Shown: positions 27,624 through 36,047 of the stretch, piece after piece
How positions within the stretch are numbered: the first letter of the stretch is position 1
How the letters are laid out: the number at the start of each line of letters is the position of its first letter
Assembly (NCBI RefSeq): GCF_963668085.1
Contig: NZ_OY764059.1
Span: 434,001 to 498,000, forward strand
DNA length: 64,000 nt
DNA from: an uncultured Ilyobacter sp.
GTDB lineage: Bacteria > Fusobacteriota > Fusobacteriia > Fusobacteriales > Fusobacteriaceae
Direction: 5' to 3'
The notes under the pieces: generated by a model
The model's input: only the letters and a program-made list of their open reading frames with translations
Database searches by the model: none
Told to the model about the DNA's origin: nothing
Made by a program: the position numbers and the translations under genes

Positions 27624-28700
27624 ATGAAAAAAATAGACAAGTATATCACAGTGAACTTTGTAAAGTCTATTGTTCTCAGTCTTTTTGGATTTATAAATAT
27701 CTTCATACTGAGTCAGCTCTTTAAGGTGATAAGATATGTCACAGAGGGGAGATTTGGGGGAGTAGACGCTATATATTATATAATAAGCTTACTTCCTGAC
27801 ATCATAATAAAGGTAATGCCCCTAGCGGTATTGCTAGGCGGTCTAATGACAATAAACAAAATGGCCAGCAGCCTCGAGATCATAGCCTTGAAGACCTCGG
27901 GAATAAGTTTTAAGAGGATAATAGCCTTTCCTATAATGATAGCTTTTATCATATCCCTAGGTGTCTATTATATGAATGACAAAATATATCCTGCATCTAT
28001 AAAGAAATCCAGGGAGATAAAAAGAGGGGGCTATGAAGATATAAAACTTCCTGAGAGTAAGAAAAAGGCCTTTCTCAGGGGAAAAGACAACTATGTATAC
28101 TATGCTGAGAGTATAAACAGAATAAGCTCAACCTCTGTAAACATAGAGATATTGGAATTAGATTCGGAATTTGAAAAACTGACCAAGATTATAACTGCAG
28201 AAAAGGGAACCTATGACAGAGAGAATAAACTGTGGAAATTTGAAAATGTAACTGTAAATAACCTGGAAAAAAATAGCAGTTATACTTTACCTGTGATGCA
28301 GGATGTCAGATATGATGAGGAACCTGAGAGATTTCTGGATCCTAGTGTAAATCCGAAACTCCTCACAATAAAAGAGATGAGAAGCACTCTTGGAGCTATA
28401 AAGCAGACTGGAGGAAATTCTAGAGAGATACTGATGGAGCTAGGGGACAGGACGGCTTTTTCCTTTGCCAGTTTCGTAGTGTCATTTCTGGGGCTTTCCT
28501 TGGGAAGCAGGTATGTGAGGGGAGCCTCGGCAGTGAGTGTGGCAATGAGTGTGGGCCTTGGCTATAGCTACTATATAGTGCAGGCATCTATGGAGGCAAT
28601 AAGTATGGGAGGTGTACTTCATCCCTTTATAGGGGCGTGGATACCCAACCTTTTATTTTTAGTACTGGGTATTTATGCCATGTATAAAGCTGAATATTGA
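27624..28700 (+). CDS. LptF/LptG family permease (second of two)
   Basis: 358 residues with the same architecture as the preceding gene: three N-terminal helices (KYITVNFVKSIVLSLFGF; IIIKVMPLAVLLGGLM), a central jelly-roll domain with ITAEKGTYDRENKLWKF, and three C-terminal helices. It begins directly after the stop of the first permease, as expected for a heterodimer made in equal amounts. RIIAFPIMIAF in the middle helix is family-typical. Confidence 0.92.
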   Translation: MKKIDKYITVNFVKSIVLSLFGFINIFILSQLFKVIRYVTEGRFGGVDAIYYIISLLPDIIIKVMPLAVLLGGLMTINKMASSLEIIALKTSGISFKRIIAFPIMIAFIISLGVYYMNDKIYPASIKKSREIKRGGYEDIKLPESKKKAFLRGKDNYVYYAESINRISSTSVNIEILELDSEFEKLTKIITAEKGTYDRENKLWKFENVTVNNLEKNSSYTLPVMQDVRYDEEPERFLDPSVNPKLLTIKEMRSTLGAIKQTGGNSREILMELGDRTAFSFASFVVSFLGLSLGSRYVRGASAVSVAMSVGLGYSYYIVQASMEAISMGGVLHPFIGAWIPNLLFLVLGIYAMYKAEY

Positions 28701-28721
28701 TAAAATGGGAGTTGACAACTT

Positions 28722-29945
28722 ATGAAGATAGAGATACTAAAGCTAAAAAACGGAATCCCGGTATTGATTGAGAATATAGAAAATCTCAATTCTGTGGCCC
28801 TGGGGATATTCGTAAAAACCGGAGCAAAAAACGAACTCCCAGGAGAAGAGGGTGTATCCCATCTGTTAGAGCACATGATGTTTAAGGGAACTACAAACAG
28901 AAGCTCTAAAGAGATATCTGAGATGGTAGACAACGAGGGCGGTATAATAAACGCCTATACAAGTAAAGAGATGACAGTGTATTATATACAGCTTCTTTCT
29001 CACAAGCTAAAGGTGGGGACAGATATTCTCACAGATATATTTTTGAACTCAACTTTTACAGAAGAAAGCCTGGAAAAAGAAAAAAATGTAGTTATAGAAG
29101 AGATAAAAATGTATGAAGATATTCCTGAGGAAAAGGTTCATGATGAAAATGTAAGGTTTGCAGTAAGTGGAAGCCAGTCAAACATAGTCCTAGGAAGTAT
29201 GGAAAGTGTAAAAAATATTACCAGAGAAAAACTTGTTTCATATTTTGAGGAAAGATATGTCCCTTCAAAGATGGTTATATCAGTGGCAGGCCGTGTAGAC
29301 AAAGATGAGATAATGAATCTTTTGAACCAGGGAATAGGAACCCTTGAAAGAGATGAATTCGAAAGAGAGTACGACGGAAAGATGTCTATAAACTCTGGGG
29401 AAAACATCATAAAAAGAGATACAAATCAGATGCATCTTTGCTTTAACACAAAAGGAGTGTCTACAACTGATAAGATCAGATACTCTGTCTCTATAATCTC
29501 AAATATACTAGGTGGAAACATGAGCTCTAGACTTTTCCAGAAGATAAGAGAAGAAAGAGGTCTGGCCTACTCTGTATACAGCTATAACTCATCTTTCGAA
29601 GAGGGTGGACTCTTTACTGTGTATGCAGGAACCACCAAGGAGAACTACAGAGATGTCATAGATATGATAAAAAATGAATTTGAAGAGATAAAAAAAGACG
29701 GGATAACAGAGGAAGAGCTGAGAAAGGCTAAAAATCAGTTTTTAAGCATGCTTACCTTTGGACTTGAGACAAGTAAGTCTAGGATGAACAGAATGGCAAG
29801 TTCTTATCTCATCTACAACAGGGTGAGAGATTTAGATGAAATAATAAAAGAGATAGAAGAGATAAGCCTAGAAGATATAAAAAACGCCGCAACTAAAATT
29901 TTTGACGAAAAATACTACTCTTGGACAATATTGGGAGATCTATAG
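28722..29945 (+). CDS. M16 family zinc metallopeptidase (processing-peptidase-like)
   Basis: 407 residues. The inverted zinc motif HLLEH at residues 47-51 and the distal Glu in VVIEEIKMYEDIPEE make the active site. A second M16-like domain fills the C-terminal half, with the conserved RGLAYSVYSYNSSFEEGG. Homologues in many bacteria are cytoplasmic peptidases of about 410 residues. Start ATG at 28722 is 21 bases after the LptG-type gene, so it may be in the same transcript; dut follows at once. Confidence 0.93.
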   Translation: MKIEILKLKNGIPVLIENIENLNSVALGIFVKTGAKNELPGEEGVSHLLEHMMFKGTTNRSSKEISEMVDNEGGIINAYTSKEMTVYYIQLLSHKLKVGTDILTDIFLNSTFTEESLEKEKNVVIEEIKMYEDIPEEKVHDENVRFAVSGSQSNIVLGSMESVKNITREKLVSYFEERYVPSKMVISVAGRVDKDEIMNLLNQGIGTLERDEFEREYDGKMSINSGENIIKRDTNQMHLCFNTKGVSTTDKIRYSVSIISNILGGNMSSRLFQKIREERGLAYSVYSYNSSFEEGGLFTVYAGTTKENYRDVIDMIKNEFEEIKKDGITEEELRKAKNQFLSMLTFGLETSKSRMNRMASSYLIYNRVRDLDEIIKEIEEISLEDIKNAATKIFDEKYYSWTILGDL

Positions 29946-29956
29946 GAGGTATAAAT

Positions 29957-30400
29957 TTGGAAAAGATAGAAGTAAAGATATTGAGAGAGGAGGGGGTAAC
30001 CCTTCCAAAATATATGACAGAGGGGGCATCTGGAATGGATGTCTGTGCCTTTATGGATGAGCCTGTGACACTAAAACCCCTAGAAAGAGACCTCATTCCT
30101 ACAGGAATAAAGATGGAGATACCCTATGGTTATGAGGTTCAGGTAAGGCCAAGGAGCGGACTTGCCATAAAACACGGGATAACCCTTTTGAATACCCCGG
30201 GGACTATAGATTCAGACTATAGGGGGGAGATAAAGGTGATAGTGGTAAACCTGAGCAACGAAGAGTATAAGATAGAGCCTGGAGAAAGGATAGGGCAGCT
30301 TGTTCTTCAAAAGGTGTACCAGATGAAATTCAACCAGGTGGATAGTTTAGGAGAGACAGAAAGAAGCGGCGGAGGATTCGGCCACACAGGGAAAAAGTAG
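29957..30400 (+). CDS. dut: dUTP diphosphatase
   Basis: 147 residues, the normal trimeric dUTPase size. It hydrolyses dUTP to dUMP and pyrophosphate. The five motifs are visible: EGASGMDVCAF, RPRSGLA, GTIDSDYRGEI, ERIGQLVL and the C-terminal ERSGGGFGHTG. TTG at 29957 with TAGGAGGT (29943-29950) fits best; the longer frame from 29921 would overlap the peptidase gene and hide the ribosome binding site. Confidence 0.95.
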   Translation: MEKIEVKILREEGVTLPKYMTEGASGMDVCAFMDEPVTLKPLERDLIPTGIKMEIPYGYEVQVRPRSGLAIKHGITLLNTPGTIDSDYRGEIKVIVVNLSNEEYKIEPGERIGQLVLQKVYQMKFNQVDSLGETERSGGGFGHTGKK

Positions 30401-30421
30401 CGAAAAGCGAAAGAGGGAGTC

Positions 30422-31528
30422 ATGAAAAATAACAGGGATATAAGAGTTATACTCAAAAGAATGAAAAAAATGAATAAATCTCTTTTTATCAACACCATGC
30501 TGATAATTGCCGTCAGTCTTTTTTCTGTATTTAGTGCAACCTACCAAAAGACCAATGGATTTTTTTACAGGGAGCTTGTGTGGACAGCCCTAGGTCTCGG
30601 GGTCTATCTTGTTTTTTCTTTTTTCAATTACAGAAATTATGCCAAGTATTCAAAGGTCATATATCTTTTTAATATAGTTTTGCTGGTCTCAGTATTTATA
30701 TTTGGTGAGACCCGTCTAGGAGCCCAGAGATGGATACCTCTAGGGCCTATAAATTTACAGCCATCGGAATTTTCAAAGCTTTTTATAGTGCTGACCCTTT
30801 CAGAGCTGCTGACAAATAAGTATAAGAATAATTTTCGTGGCATGAAACATATATTTTTGAGTGGACTTCATATAGTTCCTATATTTCTCCTCATAGCAAA
30901 GCAGCCTGACCTTGGAACCTCATTGGTTCTTATATTCTTATACTGCATCCTTATATTTATCCACGGAATTGACTGGAAGTCCATATTTATAATAGCCGGA
31001 GCAGGGGCAGCCTTTGTGCCTGTGTCCTATTTCTTTCTCCTAAAGGACTATCAAAAGCAGAGAATCCTGACTTTTTTGAATCCAGAGGCAGATATGCTAG
31101 GAAGTGGATGGAATGTAATACAGTCTATGATAGCAGTTGGTTCAGGCGGAGTGATGGGTAAGGGATTTTTCCAGGGGACACAGAGTAAACTGAGGTTTTT
31201 ACCTGAATCTCACACGGATTTTATAGGGGCGGTTTTCTTGGAAGAGACAGGATTTATAGGAGGACTTTTACTTTTGGGACTTTATCTGGCCCTTATTATA
31301 CAGATAGCCAGGGTGGGAAGTGCAGCCGGTGACAACTATGGAAAGCTCGTATGTTATGGAGTCGCAGCCATAATATTTTTTCATGTTGTGGTAAATATCG
31401 GGATGATAATGGGAGTAATGCCTGTCACAGGTCTGCCCTTACTTCTCATGAGTTACGGGGGAAGTTCCTTCTTATTTACATTTATGATGCTAGGTATTGT
31501 GCAGAGTGTAAAGATATATAAAGACTAA
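30422..31528 (+). CDS. rodA: Rod-shape determining protein RodA (SEDS family)
   Basis: 368 residues, about ten membrane helices. SEDS peptidoglycan polymerase motifs are GAQRWIPLGPINLQPSEFSK, KQPDLGTSLVL, GSGWNVIQSMIAVGSGG, FLPESHTDFIGAVFLEE and MPVTGLPLLLMSYGGSS. QSKLRFLPESHTDF is more RodA-like than FtsW-like. A charged stretch of about 20 residues precedes the first helix. It follows dut by 21 bases and is 9 bases before the RluA-type gene. Confidence 0.93.
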   Translation: MKNNRDIRVILKRMKKMNKSLFINTMLIIAVSLFSVFSATYQKTNGFFYRELVWTALGLGVYLVFSFFNYRNYAKYSKVIYLFNIVLLVSVFIFGETRLGAQRWIPLGPINLQPSEFSKLFIVLTLSELLTNKYKNNFRGMKHIFLSGLHIVPIFLLIAKQPDLGTSLVLIFLYCILIFIHGIDWKSIFIIAGAGAAFVPVSYFFLLKDYQKQRILTFLNPEADMLGSGWNVIQSMIAVGSGGVMGKGFFQGTQSKLRFLPESHTDFIGAVFLEETGFIGGLLLLGLYLALIIQIARVGSAAGDNYGKLVCYGVAAIIFFHVVVNIGMIMGVMPVTGLPLLLMSYGGSSFLFTFMMLGIVQSVKIYKD

Positions 31529-31537
31529 GGAGAGAAG

Positions 31538-32407
31538 ATGGAGCATAAGATAGAGAAAAATTTTCATGACACGAGACTGGATAAATATATAAGAAAAAAG
31601 TATGAGGGGATAAACCTCACTGAGATATTTAAGCTCATAAGAAAAGGTCGGATAAAAGTCAACGGAAAAAAAGTAAAGCAAAATTACAGACTTCAGGAGG
31701 GGGACCTTGTAAAGGTTTTTTATAGGGGAGGAGAGACAGCTGTAAAAAAATTCCTAGAGCTTTCCCAAAAGGAGACTGAGTATATAAAAGAAGGTATAGT
31801 CTATGAAGATGAAAATGTCCTTTTGTTTAACAAATCTCCTAACATGGTTATGCATAAGGGAAGCGGCCACGATTATGGTCTCTCAGAGATGCTAAAATCC
31901 TATTATCAAAGTGAGGAGTTTACCTTTATAAACAGGATAGACAAGGCAACTTCCGGGCTTATAATTGGTGCCAAAACCCTGCCTGTGACAAGGGAGTTGT
32001 CTCAAGAGATGAGAGACGGAAATATCAACAAGAGATATTATATACTGGTAGAGGGAAGAGTAGACAGGGAAGAATTTCAGATAAAAAGCTACCTTAAAAA
32101 GACAGATACCCATGTGGTAGAGTTAGATAAGTATGAAAAAGGGGCAAAAGAGAGTATAAGTTATTTTAAAGTAGTCCAAAGGGGAAAAAACAGAACCATA
32201 TTAGAGGGGACACTAGGCACAGGAAGGACTCATCAGCTTCGGGTGCACCTAGCCAACCTGGGTCATCCCATAGTGGGAGATGCAAAATACGGAGAAAACA
32301 GCAGAGGGGAGATGTGTTTGTTTTCTCATTTTACAGAGATTCTCTCTCTCAATATAAAAATAGATTTACCACTTCCTGAGGCCTTTAAAAACAAATTGAC
32401 AAAATAA
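31538..32407 (+). CDS. RluA family pseudouridine synthase
   Basis: 289 residues. An N-terminal S4 RNA-binding domain (TRLDKYIRKKYEG, GRIKVNGKKVKQNYRLQEGD) precedes the catalytic domain with INRIDKATSGLII, which holds the catalytic Asp (usually HRLD; here NRID), and GRTHQLRVHLANLGHPIVGD. It isomerises specific uridines in rRNA or tRNA. The RluC/RluD subgroup cannot be assigned by eye. It is the last gene of the housekeeping run. Confidence 0.93.
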   Translation: MEHKIEKNFHDTRLDKYIRKKYEGINLTEIFKLIRKGRIKVNGKKVKQNYRLQEGDLVKVFYRGGETAVKKFLELSQKETEYIKEGIVYEDENVLLFNKSPNMVMHKGSGHDYGLSEMLKSYYQSEEFTFINRIDKATSGLIIGAKTLPVTRELSQEMRDGNINKRYYILVEGRVDREEFQIKSYLKKTDTHVVELDKYEKGAKESISYFKVVQRGKNRTILEGTLGTGRTHQLRVHLANLGHPIVGDAKYGENSRGEMCLFSHFTEILSLNIKIDLPLPEAFKNKLTK

Positions 32408-32465
32408 AAGTTATTGTTTAAAATATTAAGTGGTTTTAGGGTTAGTTTGGTTTTGGGAAAATAAT

Positions 32466-32537
32466 TCACCTGTATAATTTTGGAGATATGGTCTGAGAGT
32501 TTCTACAGATTCACCTTAAATGAATCTACTATAGGCT
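32466..32537 (+). ncRNA. Purine riboswitch aptamer, predicted guanine class, without an evident target gene
   Basis: The conserved purine-aptamer signature is complete: TATAAT (J1/2), GATATGG (L2), AGTTTCTAC (J2/3), a 7-bp P3 (AGATTCA 32507-32513 with TGAATCT 32521-32527), loop CCTTAAA, then ACTATAGG, whose strand closes P1 with CCTGTA. The specificity base corresponding to position 74 is C (32529), as in guanine-binding members. P2 is rich in G-U pairs. A terminator lies 25 bases downstream. No purine gene follows; the next plus-strand gene has its own promoter 520 bases on. Confidence 0.87.
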
Positions 32538-32562
32538 GAATTATAAGCACAATGAGTTATTT

Positions 32563-32598
32563 AGGTACAGATTCTATTATGAATTTGTACCTTTTTTT
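32563..32598 (+). terminator. Riboswitch expression-platform terminator
   Basis: AGGTACAGATTC (32563-32574) pairs with GAATTTGTACCT (32581-32592) around TATTAT, followed by seven T. The 5' half contains AGATTC, which could instead pair with GAATCT in the 3' strand of aptamer P3 (32522-32527), a plausible antiterminator. Confidence 0.85.
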
Positions 32599-32639
32599 AA
32601 TTTGAGTTACTGAGAGTATGAGAAGATTAGAGTCAAAAT

Positions 32640-33003
32640 ATTTTTTGTCACGAATTACACGAATTGACGCAAATTCAAAGATAAATGAAAGAACCTTTTT
32701 TGTCCACAGAGTGCACGGAGGTAAAAAAGAGAGTTACACAGAGAAAGATTAAAAGCTTTCGTCACGAATGGGCACTAATAAAAGATAGAAAAATTAACAC
32801 TAATGGGGATAAAATCTTTTGTTCACAGAGTGCACGGAGGTAAAAAAAAAGAGTTACACAGAGAAAGATTAAAAGCTTTCGTCACGAATGGGCACTAATA
32901 AAAGATAAAAAAATTAACACGAATGGGGATAAAATCTATTTTTTTGGGGTGCCTTTTCTTTGGGCAGGCAAAGAAAGTAACAAATCCTTATAAATTCTAT
33001 AGT
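32640..33003. repeat. Repeat array: family B with a 120-bp tandem duplication, then family A end
   Basis: GTCACGAATTACACGAATTG at 32648 opens the array. Positions 32702-32820 and 32822-32940 are near-identical at a period of exactly 120 bases, each with TCACGAATGGGCAC, CACAGAGTGCACGGAGG and GAGTTACACAGAGAAAG. From 32940 a partial family A end follows (TTGGGGTGCC, AAGTAACAAATCC). No coding potential. Confidence 0.8.
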
Positions 33004-33057
33004 TTTATTTAAAATATAATGTGGAAACTTTGATTTTTTTTATTAAAAAGAATTAAT

Positions 33058-33086
33058 TTGACATATATAGAACAAGCATATATACT
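33058..33086 (+). promoter_or_regulatory. Consensus sigma-70 promoter for the KTSC gene
   Basis: Perfect TTGACA (33058-33063), a 17-base spacer, then TATACT (33081-33086). It shows that this gene is transcribed independently of the upstream riboswitch and that the upstream TTG at 33058 is a -35 box, not a start codon. Confidence 0.85.
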
Positions 33087-33138
33087 TCTCACAATTAATG
33101 TGCATATGCTTATTATGTTTTGTGAAGAGGAGAGTACA

Positions 33139-33378
33139 ATGAAAACCAAAAACTTTAAATCCAGACTAATTTATTCTATAGAATATGTTTTTTCAGAAAA
33201 ACTCCTTGTTGTAGAGCTCAATAAAGGGGGGCTTTATAAATATTTTGGTGTACCTTTTTCTGAATACTTAAAGTTGAGATTTTCAAAATCTCTAGGGTAT
33301 TACTACACGAATTTCATTAAAGATAATAATAAATATAAAGTTGAAAAAAATGACATAATACCTCTGAAAATAAGATAA
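33139..33378 (+). CDS. KTSC domain protein
   Basis: 79 residues, nearly all one KTSC domain (about residues 8-65). This small fold is named for its conserved Lys/Thr/Ser/Cys positions and often occurs alone or in phage and lysyl-tRNA-synthetase-like contexts. Recognisable segments are SRLIYSIEYVFSEKLLVVEL, KGGLYKYFGVPFSEYLKL and SLGYYYTNFI. ATG at 33139 follows GAGGAG at about 33126-33132. Function is unknown; nucleic-acid binding has been suggested for the family. It is monocistronic, with its own promoter and terminator. Confidence 0.8.
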   Translation: MKTKNFKSRLIYSIEYVFSEKLLVVELNKGGLYKYFGVPFSEYLKLRFSKSLGYYYTNFIKDNNKYKVEKNDIIPLKIR

Positions 33379-33436
33379 TTCATGAAAAATATTAAAAAAA
33401 ATTTGTCACTAACTCCAAGAACATATGTAAATAGAA

Positions 33437-33474
33437 AAAGAGAGAAGCTTTGGATACCCAAAGTTTCTCTCTTT
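33437..33474. terminator. Strong bidirectional terminator
   Basis: AAAGAGAGAAGCTTTGG (33437-33453) pairs with CCAAAGTTTCTCTCTTT (33458-33474), 17 bp with one G-T pair and a 4-base loop, flanked by A and T runs. It separates the KTSC gene from the convergent minus-strand pair. Confidence 0.92.
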
Positions 33475-33515
33475 AATTTTTTGTAAAAGTCTTTTGTTTG
33501 AAAATTTAACAGGTT

Positions 33516-33878
33516 TTAGTTTTGGTAGCTATATGGAGTAAAAGGACCTGTCACCTGGTTTGTGGCAGAAGAAGTTGCAATAGACGTTCCAGCTGCCATT
33601 GCACCGGCACTTGAATTACTAGATGAAGACTGGTTTCCGCTTCCTGTAGAAGTTGTGGCGTCAGAACTCATCCCAAAGGCAGATGAAAAAGAGGCTCCGA
33701 GACCACCGCCGGTAGATCCTCCACCGTTAGAAGGTGTGTTAGAACTAACTTGGGTGTCGCCCCCAGAAGAAGAACCTCCTTCGGTAGAATCACCTTCTGC
33801 AGCAATAACTACTGAGCTAAGTAAAAGAAAAACGCCAGATATTATTAAAAACAATTTTTTCTTGTTTATAAATTTCAT
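33516..33878 (-). CDS. Small secreted Ser/Gly/Thr-rich protein
   Basis: 120 residues. A classical signal peptide (KKLFLIISGVFLLLSSVVIAA, cut probably after AIA/AAE around residue 27) is followed by low-complexity Ser, Gly, Thr and Ala, for example GGSSSGGDTQVSS and GSGNQSSSSNSSAGA, ending PYSYQN. No Cys lipobox. A good ribosome binding site (complement of CCTCC) precedes ATG at 33878. It lies 21 bases after the beta-barrel gene on the same strand, so both are probably one transcript. No family recognised; it may be a surface-exposed or matrix-like peptide. Confidence 0.75.
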   Translation of the reverse strand: MKFINKKKLFLIISGVFLLLSSVVIAAEGDSTEGGSSSGGDTQVSSNTPSNGGGSTGGGLGASFSSAFGMSSDATTSTGSGNQSSSSNSSAGAMAAGTSIATSSATNQVTGPFTPYSYQN

Positions 33879-33899
33879 AAAAAACCTCCTCGTAAAAAT

Positions 33900-34745
33900 C
33901 TAAAATGTAAATCCAACTGCTAAAGACCCGATGAAACCTATGGCATCTTCGTCAGCTTCTTTGAAAAGATCTGTAAGGGCTAAGCCTAAAGTCACAGGAT
34001 AGTCAGGGAAAGGCACAAGGCTCGTACCAAAGGTAGTGATACCCGTGGTGTAGTCAAGTACAAGACTCATCTGAGGGTGAAGGTATACTGCACCAGCGAT
34101 AAAAGGATCTATTTTACTGTCTCTGTCGTCATCTGTGTTTATGTCCACATAACTTTCGTTACCGAAACCAGCAGTTAAGATCATAGGAGCCGTGTCATTT
34201 GGAAAGAGTTTTGTGGCAGAGATATAAAAACTTTCATCTAATTCATCTTCGCTAGAATCGTGCCATATATCAAAGTTTGACATTCCCACAGCGACTCCCA
34301 TTTCATATTCTGGGAATGTGTGCCCGAGGCTTAGGTTAAATGAACCTCTGTTGAAGGCCCCGCCGTCAGATGGGTCGATACTTCCTATAGATAGGGAGGC
34401 AGCCCCACCTATTGATTCGAAGGGATCTCCGAAACCAAAACCAAATGCTGTAGCTCCGTCTGTGTCACTGTCTTTGTGAACACCAGAAAGTGCCGCGAAT
34501 CCCACTCCCCAGCCTGGAACCAATCCAGATGGTGCACCGAAAGTGAATCCAGGTACGGTTTTTAGCTGACTAAAGTCATCAACTAGGTAAAAAAGTTTGT
34601 CAGAATCAGATTTTGTTTCTGTCATCTCTGCCTTTGATTTTAGCTCTGCAAGGGCAGCACTGGAACGGGAAAAATTATCTCCTTGAGCCATGGCCACAGA
34701 ACTAATTATAAGTGTAGAGATCAGCGTGTTTTTCAATAACTTCAT
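33900..34745 (-). CDS. Predicted outer-membrane beta-barrel protein
   Basis: 281 residues with signal peptide MKLLKNTLISTLIISSVAMA. The mature part has alternating amphipathic segments rich in Gly and aromatic residues (FGFGFGDPFESIGGAASL, GRGSFNLSLGHTF-like, MILTAGFGNESYVDI, LGLALTDLF) and ends in Phe (VGFTF), the usual C-terminal signal of outer-membrane barrels. ATG at 34745 is selected over an upstream frame start at 34805 because AGGAGG directly precedes it and the signal peptide then begins correctly. Specific role unknown; it is followed by the Ser/Gly-rich gene. Confidence 0.72.
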   Translation of the reverse strand: MKLLKNTLISTLIISSVAMAQGDNFSRSSAALAELKSKAEMTETKSDSDKLFYLVDDFSQLKTVPGFTFGAPSGLVPGWGVGFAALSGVHKDSDTDGATAFGFGFGDPFESIGGAASLSIGSIDPSDGGAFNRGSFNLSLGHTFPEYEMGVAVGMSNFDIWHDSSEDELDESFYISATKLFPNDTAPMILTAGFGNESYVDINTDDDRDSKIDPFIAGAVYLHPQMSLVLDYTTGITTFGTSLVPFPDYPVTLGLALTDLFKEADEDAIGFIGSLAVGFTF

Positions 34746-34859
34746 AAGTGTCCTCCTTAAAGTGTTAGTTATAATTAAGTTATAGTACACAGATTGACTT
34801 TTCAATGCAAGAAAAAATATACAATTTTTTTTGAAATATCCTTTATGAGAGTCAAAAGA

Positions 34860-35100
34860 TTGAAAATTTTTTGTCGCTGATTACACAAATTGACACAAAT
34901 TTAATGATAAATAATAGAACCTTTTTTACCATAGAGGTGTAAAAGAGAGTTATACAGATATAGGTGATAATAAAGTCAAAGGATTTCGTCACGAATGAAA
35001 ATCAATAAAAGATAAAAAAATTAACACGAATAAGGTCAAAACTTTTTTTGACCACAGAGGGCACGGAGAATAGAGAGAGGTTCACAGAGGCTTTCTTGTG
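34860..35100. repeat. Family B repeat upstream of the polysaccharide region
   Basis: Motifs TTACACAAATTGACACAAA, TTCGTCACGAATG, TTAACACGAATAAGG, CCACAGAGGGCACGGAG and GGTTCACAGAGG. Non-coding; the remaining 34746-34860 and 35100-35166 are A+T-rich spacer. Confidence 0.7.
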
Positions 35101-35166
35101 CAATTTTTAAAAAAAGTGAACACTATTAAAAATCAAATAAATTTTTTTTAATAAATCAATAAAATA

Positions 35167-35195
35167 TTGAGATAGAATAGTATTTTTGATATACT
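35167..35195 (+). promoter_or_regulatory. Promoter of the wzz-led operon
   Basis: TTGAGA (35167-35172), 17-base spacer, TATACT (35190-35195). The transcript would carry a leader of roughly 100 bases before the wzz ribosome binding site (GGAGGGG). Confidence 0.7.
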
Positions 35196-35303
35196 AAACC
35201 GGAATGGTGTTACACATAAAAGTGACAGATATGGGAAAATAGTCATATTTTTTGAAAAAATAAATTTTAAAGAACAATAAAATAACATAAGGTGGAGGGG
35301 AAG

Positions 35304-36047
35304 ATGTTTAAAAAATCAAAATACGAGGAAGATATAAATACACACTGGATGGAAGAAGATGATGAAATAGAGTTAATGGATCTGCTTTTTATTCTTATCA
35401 GAAGGTGGAAAATGATAACTGCAATCGCTGTACCTGTGTTGATAATAGGTCTGACATATGCTGTACTAAAACCGGCTATGTACAAGGCCGAGACTACACT
35501 TATGGTATCTAGTGGACAGATATACTCTGTGGAAAAGCTAGATAACTCTGAAATATCAAAAAACCAAATGCTGGTGTCTTCATATACCGAGGTGGCCAGA
35601 AGTAAGAGTATCATGAAAAATGTCATCAAAAGGCTAGGACTTGAAGAAGAACCTGAGGAGATAGCAGAACTTGTGAAGGTTACTCCTATAGAGGAAACAG
35701 AGTTTATAAAGATAAGTTATACTGACAGAAATGCCAGAAAAGCCACTCTCATGGTAAATGAAGTGTCAAAAGAGTTTATGCTAAAAATAAGAGACCTTAT
35801 GAATTTTGAAAACTTGAAAATAGTGGAAAAGGCGGAAATACCAACTAAACCTGAATCAAGAAAGAGAGTGCTTATAGTTGCCATATCTGGAGTCTTGGGA
35901 ATTATGCTAGGTGTCTTTGGGGCATTTCTGGTGGAATTTTTATACAGCAATGTGAAAAAGCCAGAGGATCTCCAAAATATAATGGGTTGCAAAATTATTG
36001 CCAATGTCCCTGACTTTGAAAAAATAGAAGCAGAGGTGAAAAAATAA
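35304..36047 (+). CDS. Wzz/CapA-type chain-length determinant protein
   Basis: 247 residues. An acidic N-terminal stretch (EEDDEIELMDLLFILIRRW) leads into the first membrane helix (about 38-58). A periplasmic Wzz domain follows with YKAETTLMVSSGQ and VTPIEETEFIKISYTD, and the second helix (about 190-212) is preceded by the Pro-rich AEIPTKPESRK. It sets polymer length and activates the partner kinase, as in CapA/CapB systems where sensor and kinase are separate chains. ATG at 35304 is chosen because GGAGGGG sits immediately upstream. Overlaps the kinase start by one base. Confidence 0.92.
   Translation: MFKKSKYEEDINTHWMEEDDEIELMDLLFILIRRWKMITAIAVPVLIIGLTYAVLKPAMYKAETTLMVSSGQIYSVEKLDNSEISKNQMLVSSYTEVARSKSIMKNVIKRLGLEEEPEEIAELVKVTPIEETEFIKISYTDRNARKATLMVNEVSKEFMLKIRDLMNFENLKIVEKAEIPTKPESRKRVLIVAISGVLGIMLGVFGAFLVEFLYSNVKKPEDLQNIMGCKIIANVPDFEKIEAEVKK

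Noticed and set aside
32640..33003. Possible CRISPR array
   Set aside because: Only two long units at a 120-base period, no uniform short repeat with unique spacers, and no cas genes anywhere in the window.
33058..33138. Upstream extension of the KTSC gene from TTG 33058
   Set aside because: The TTG is the -35 box of a consensus promoter; the ATG at 33139 has a good ribosome binding site and gives the family length.
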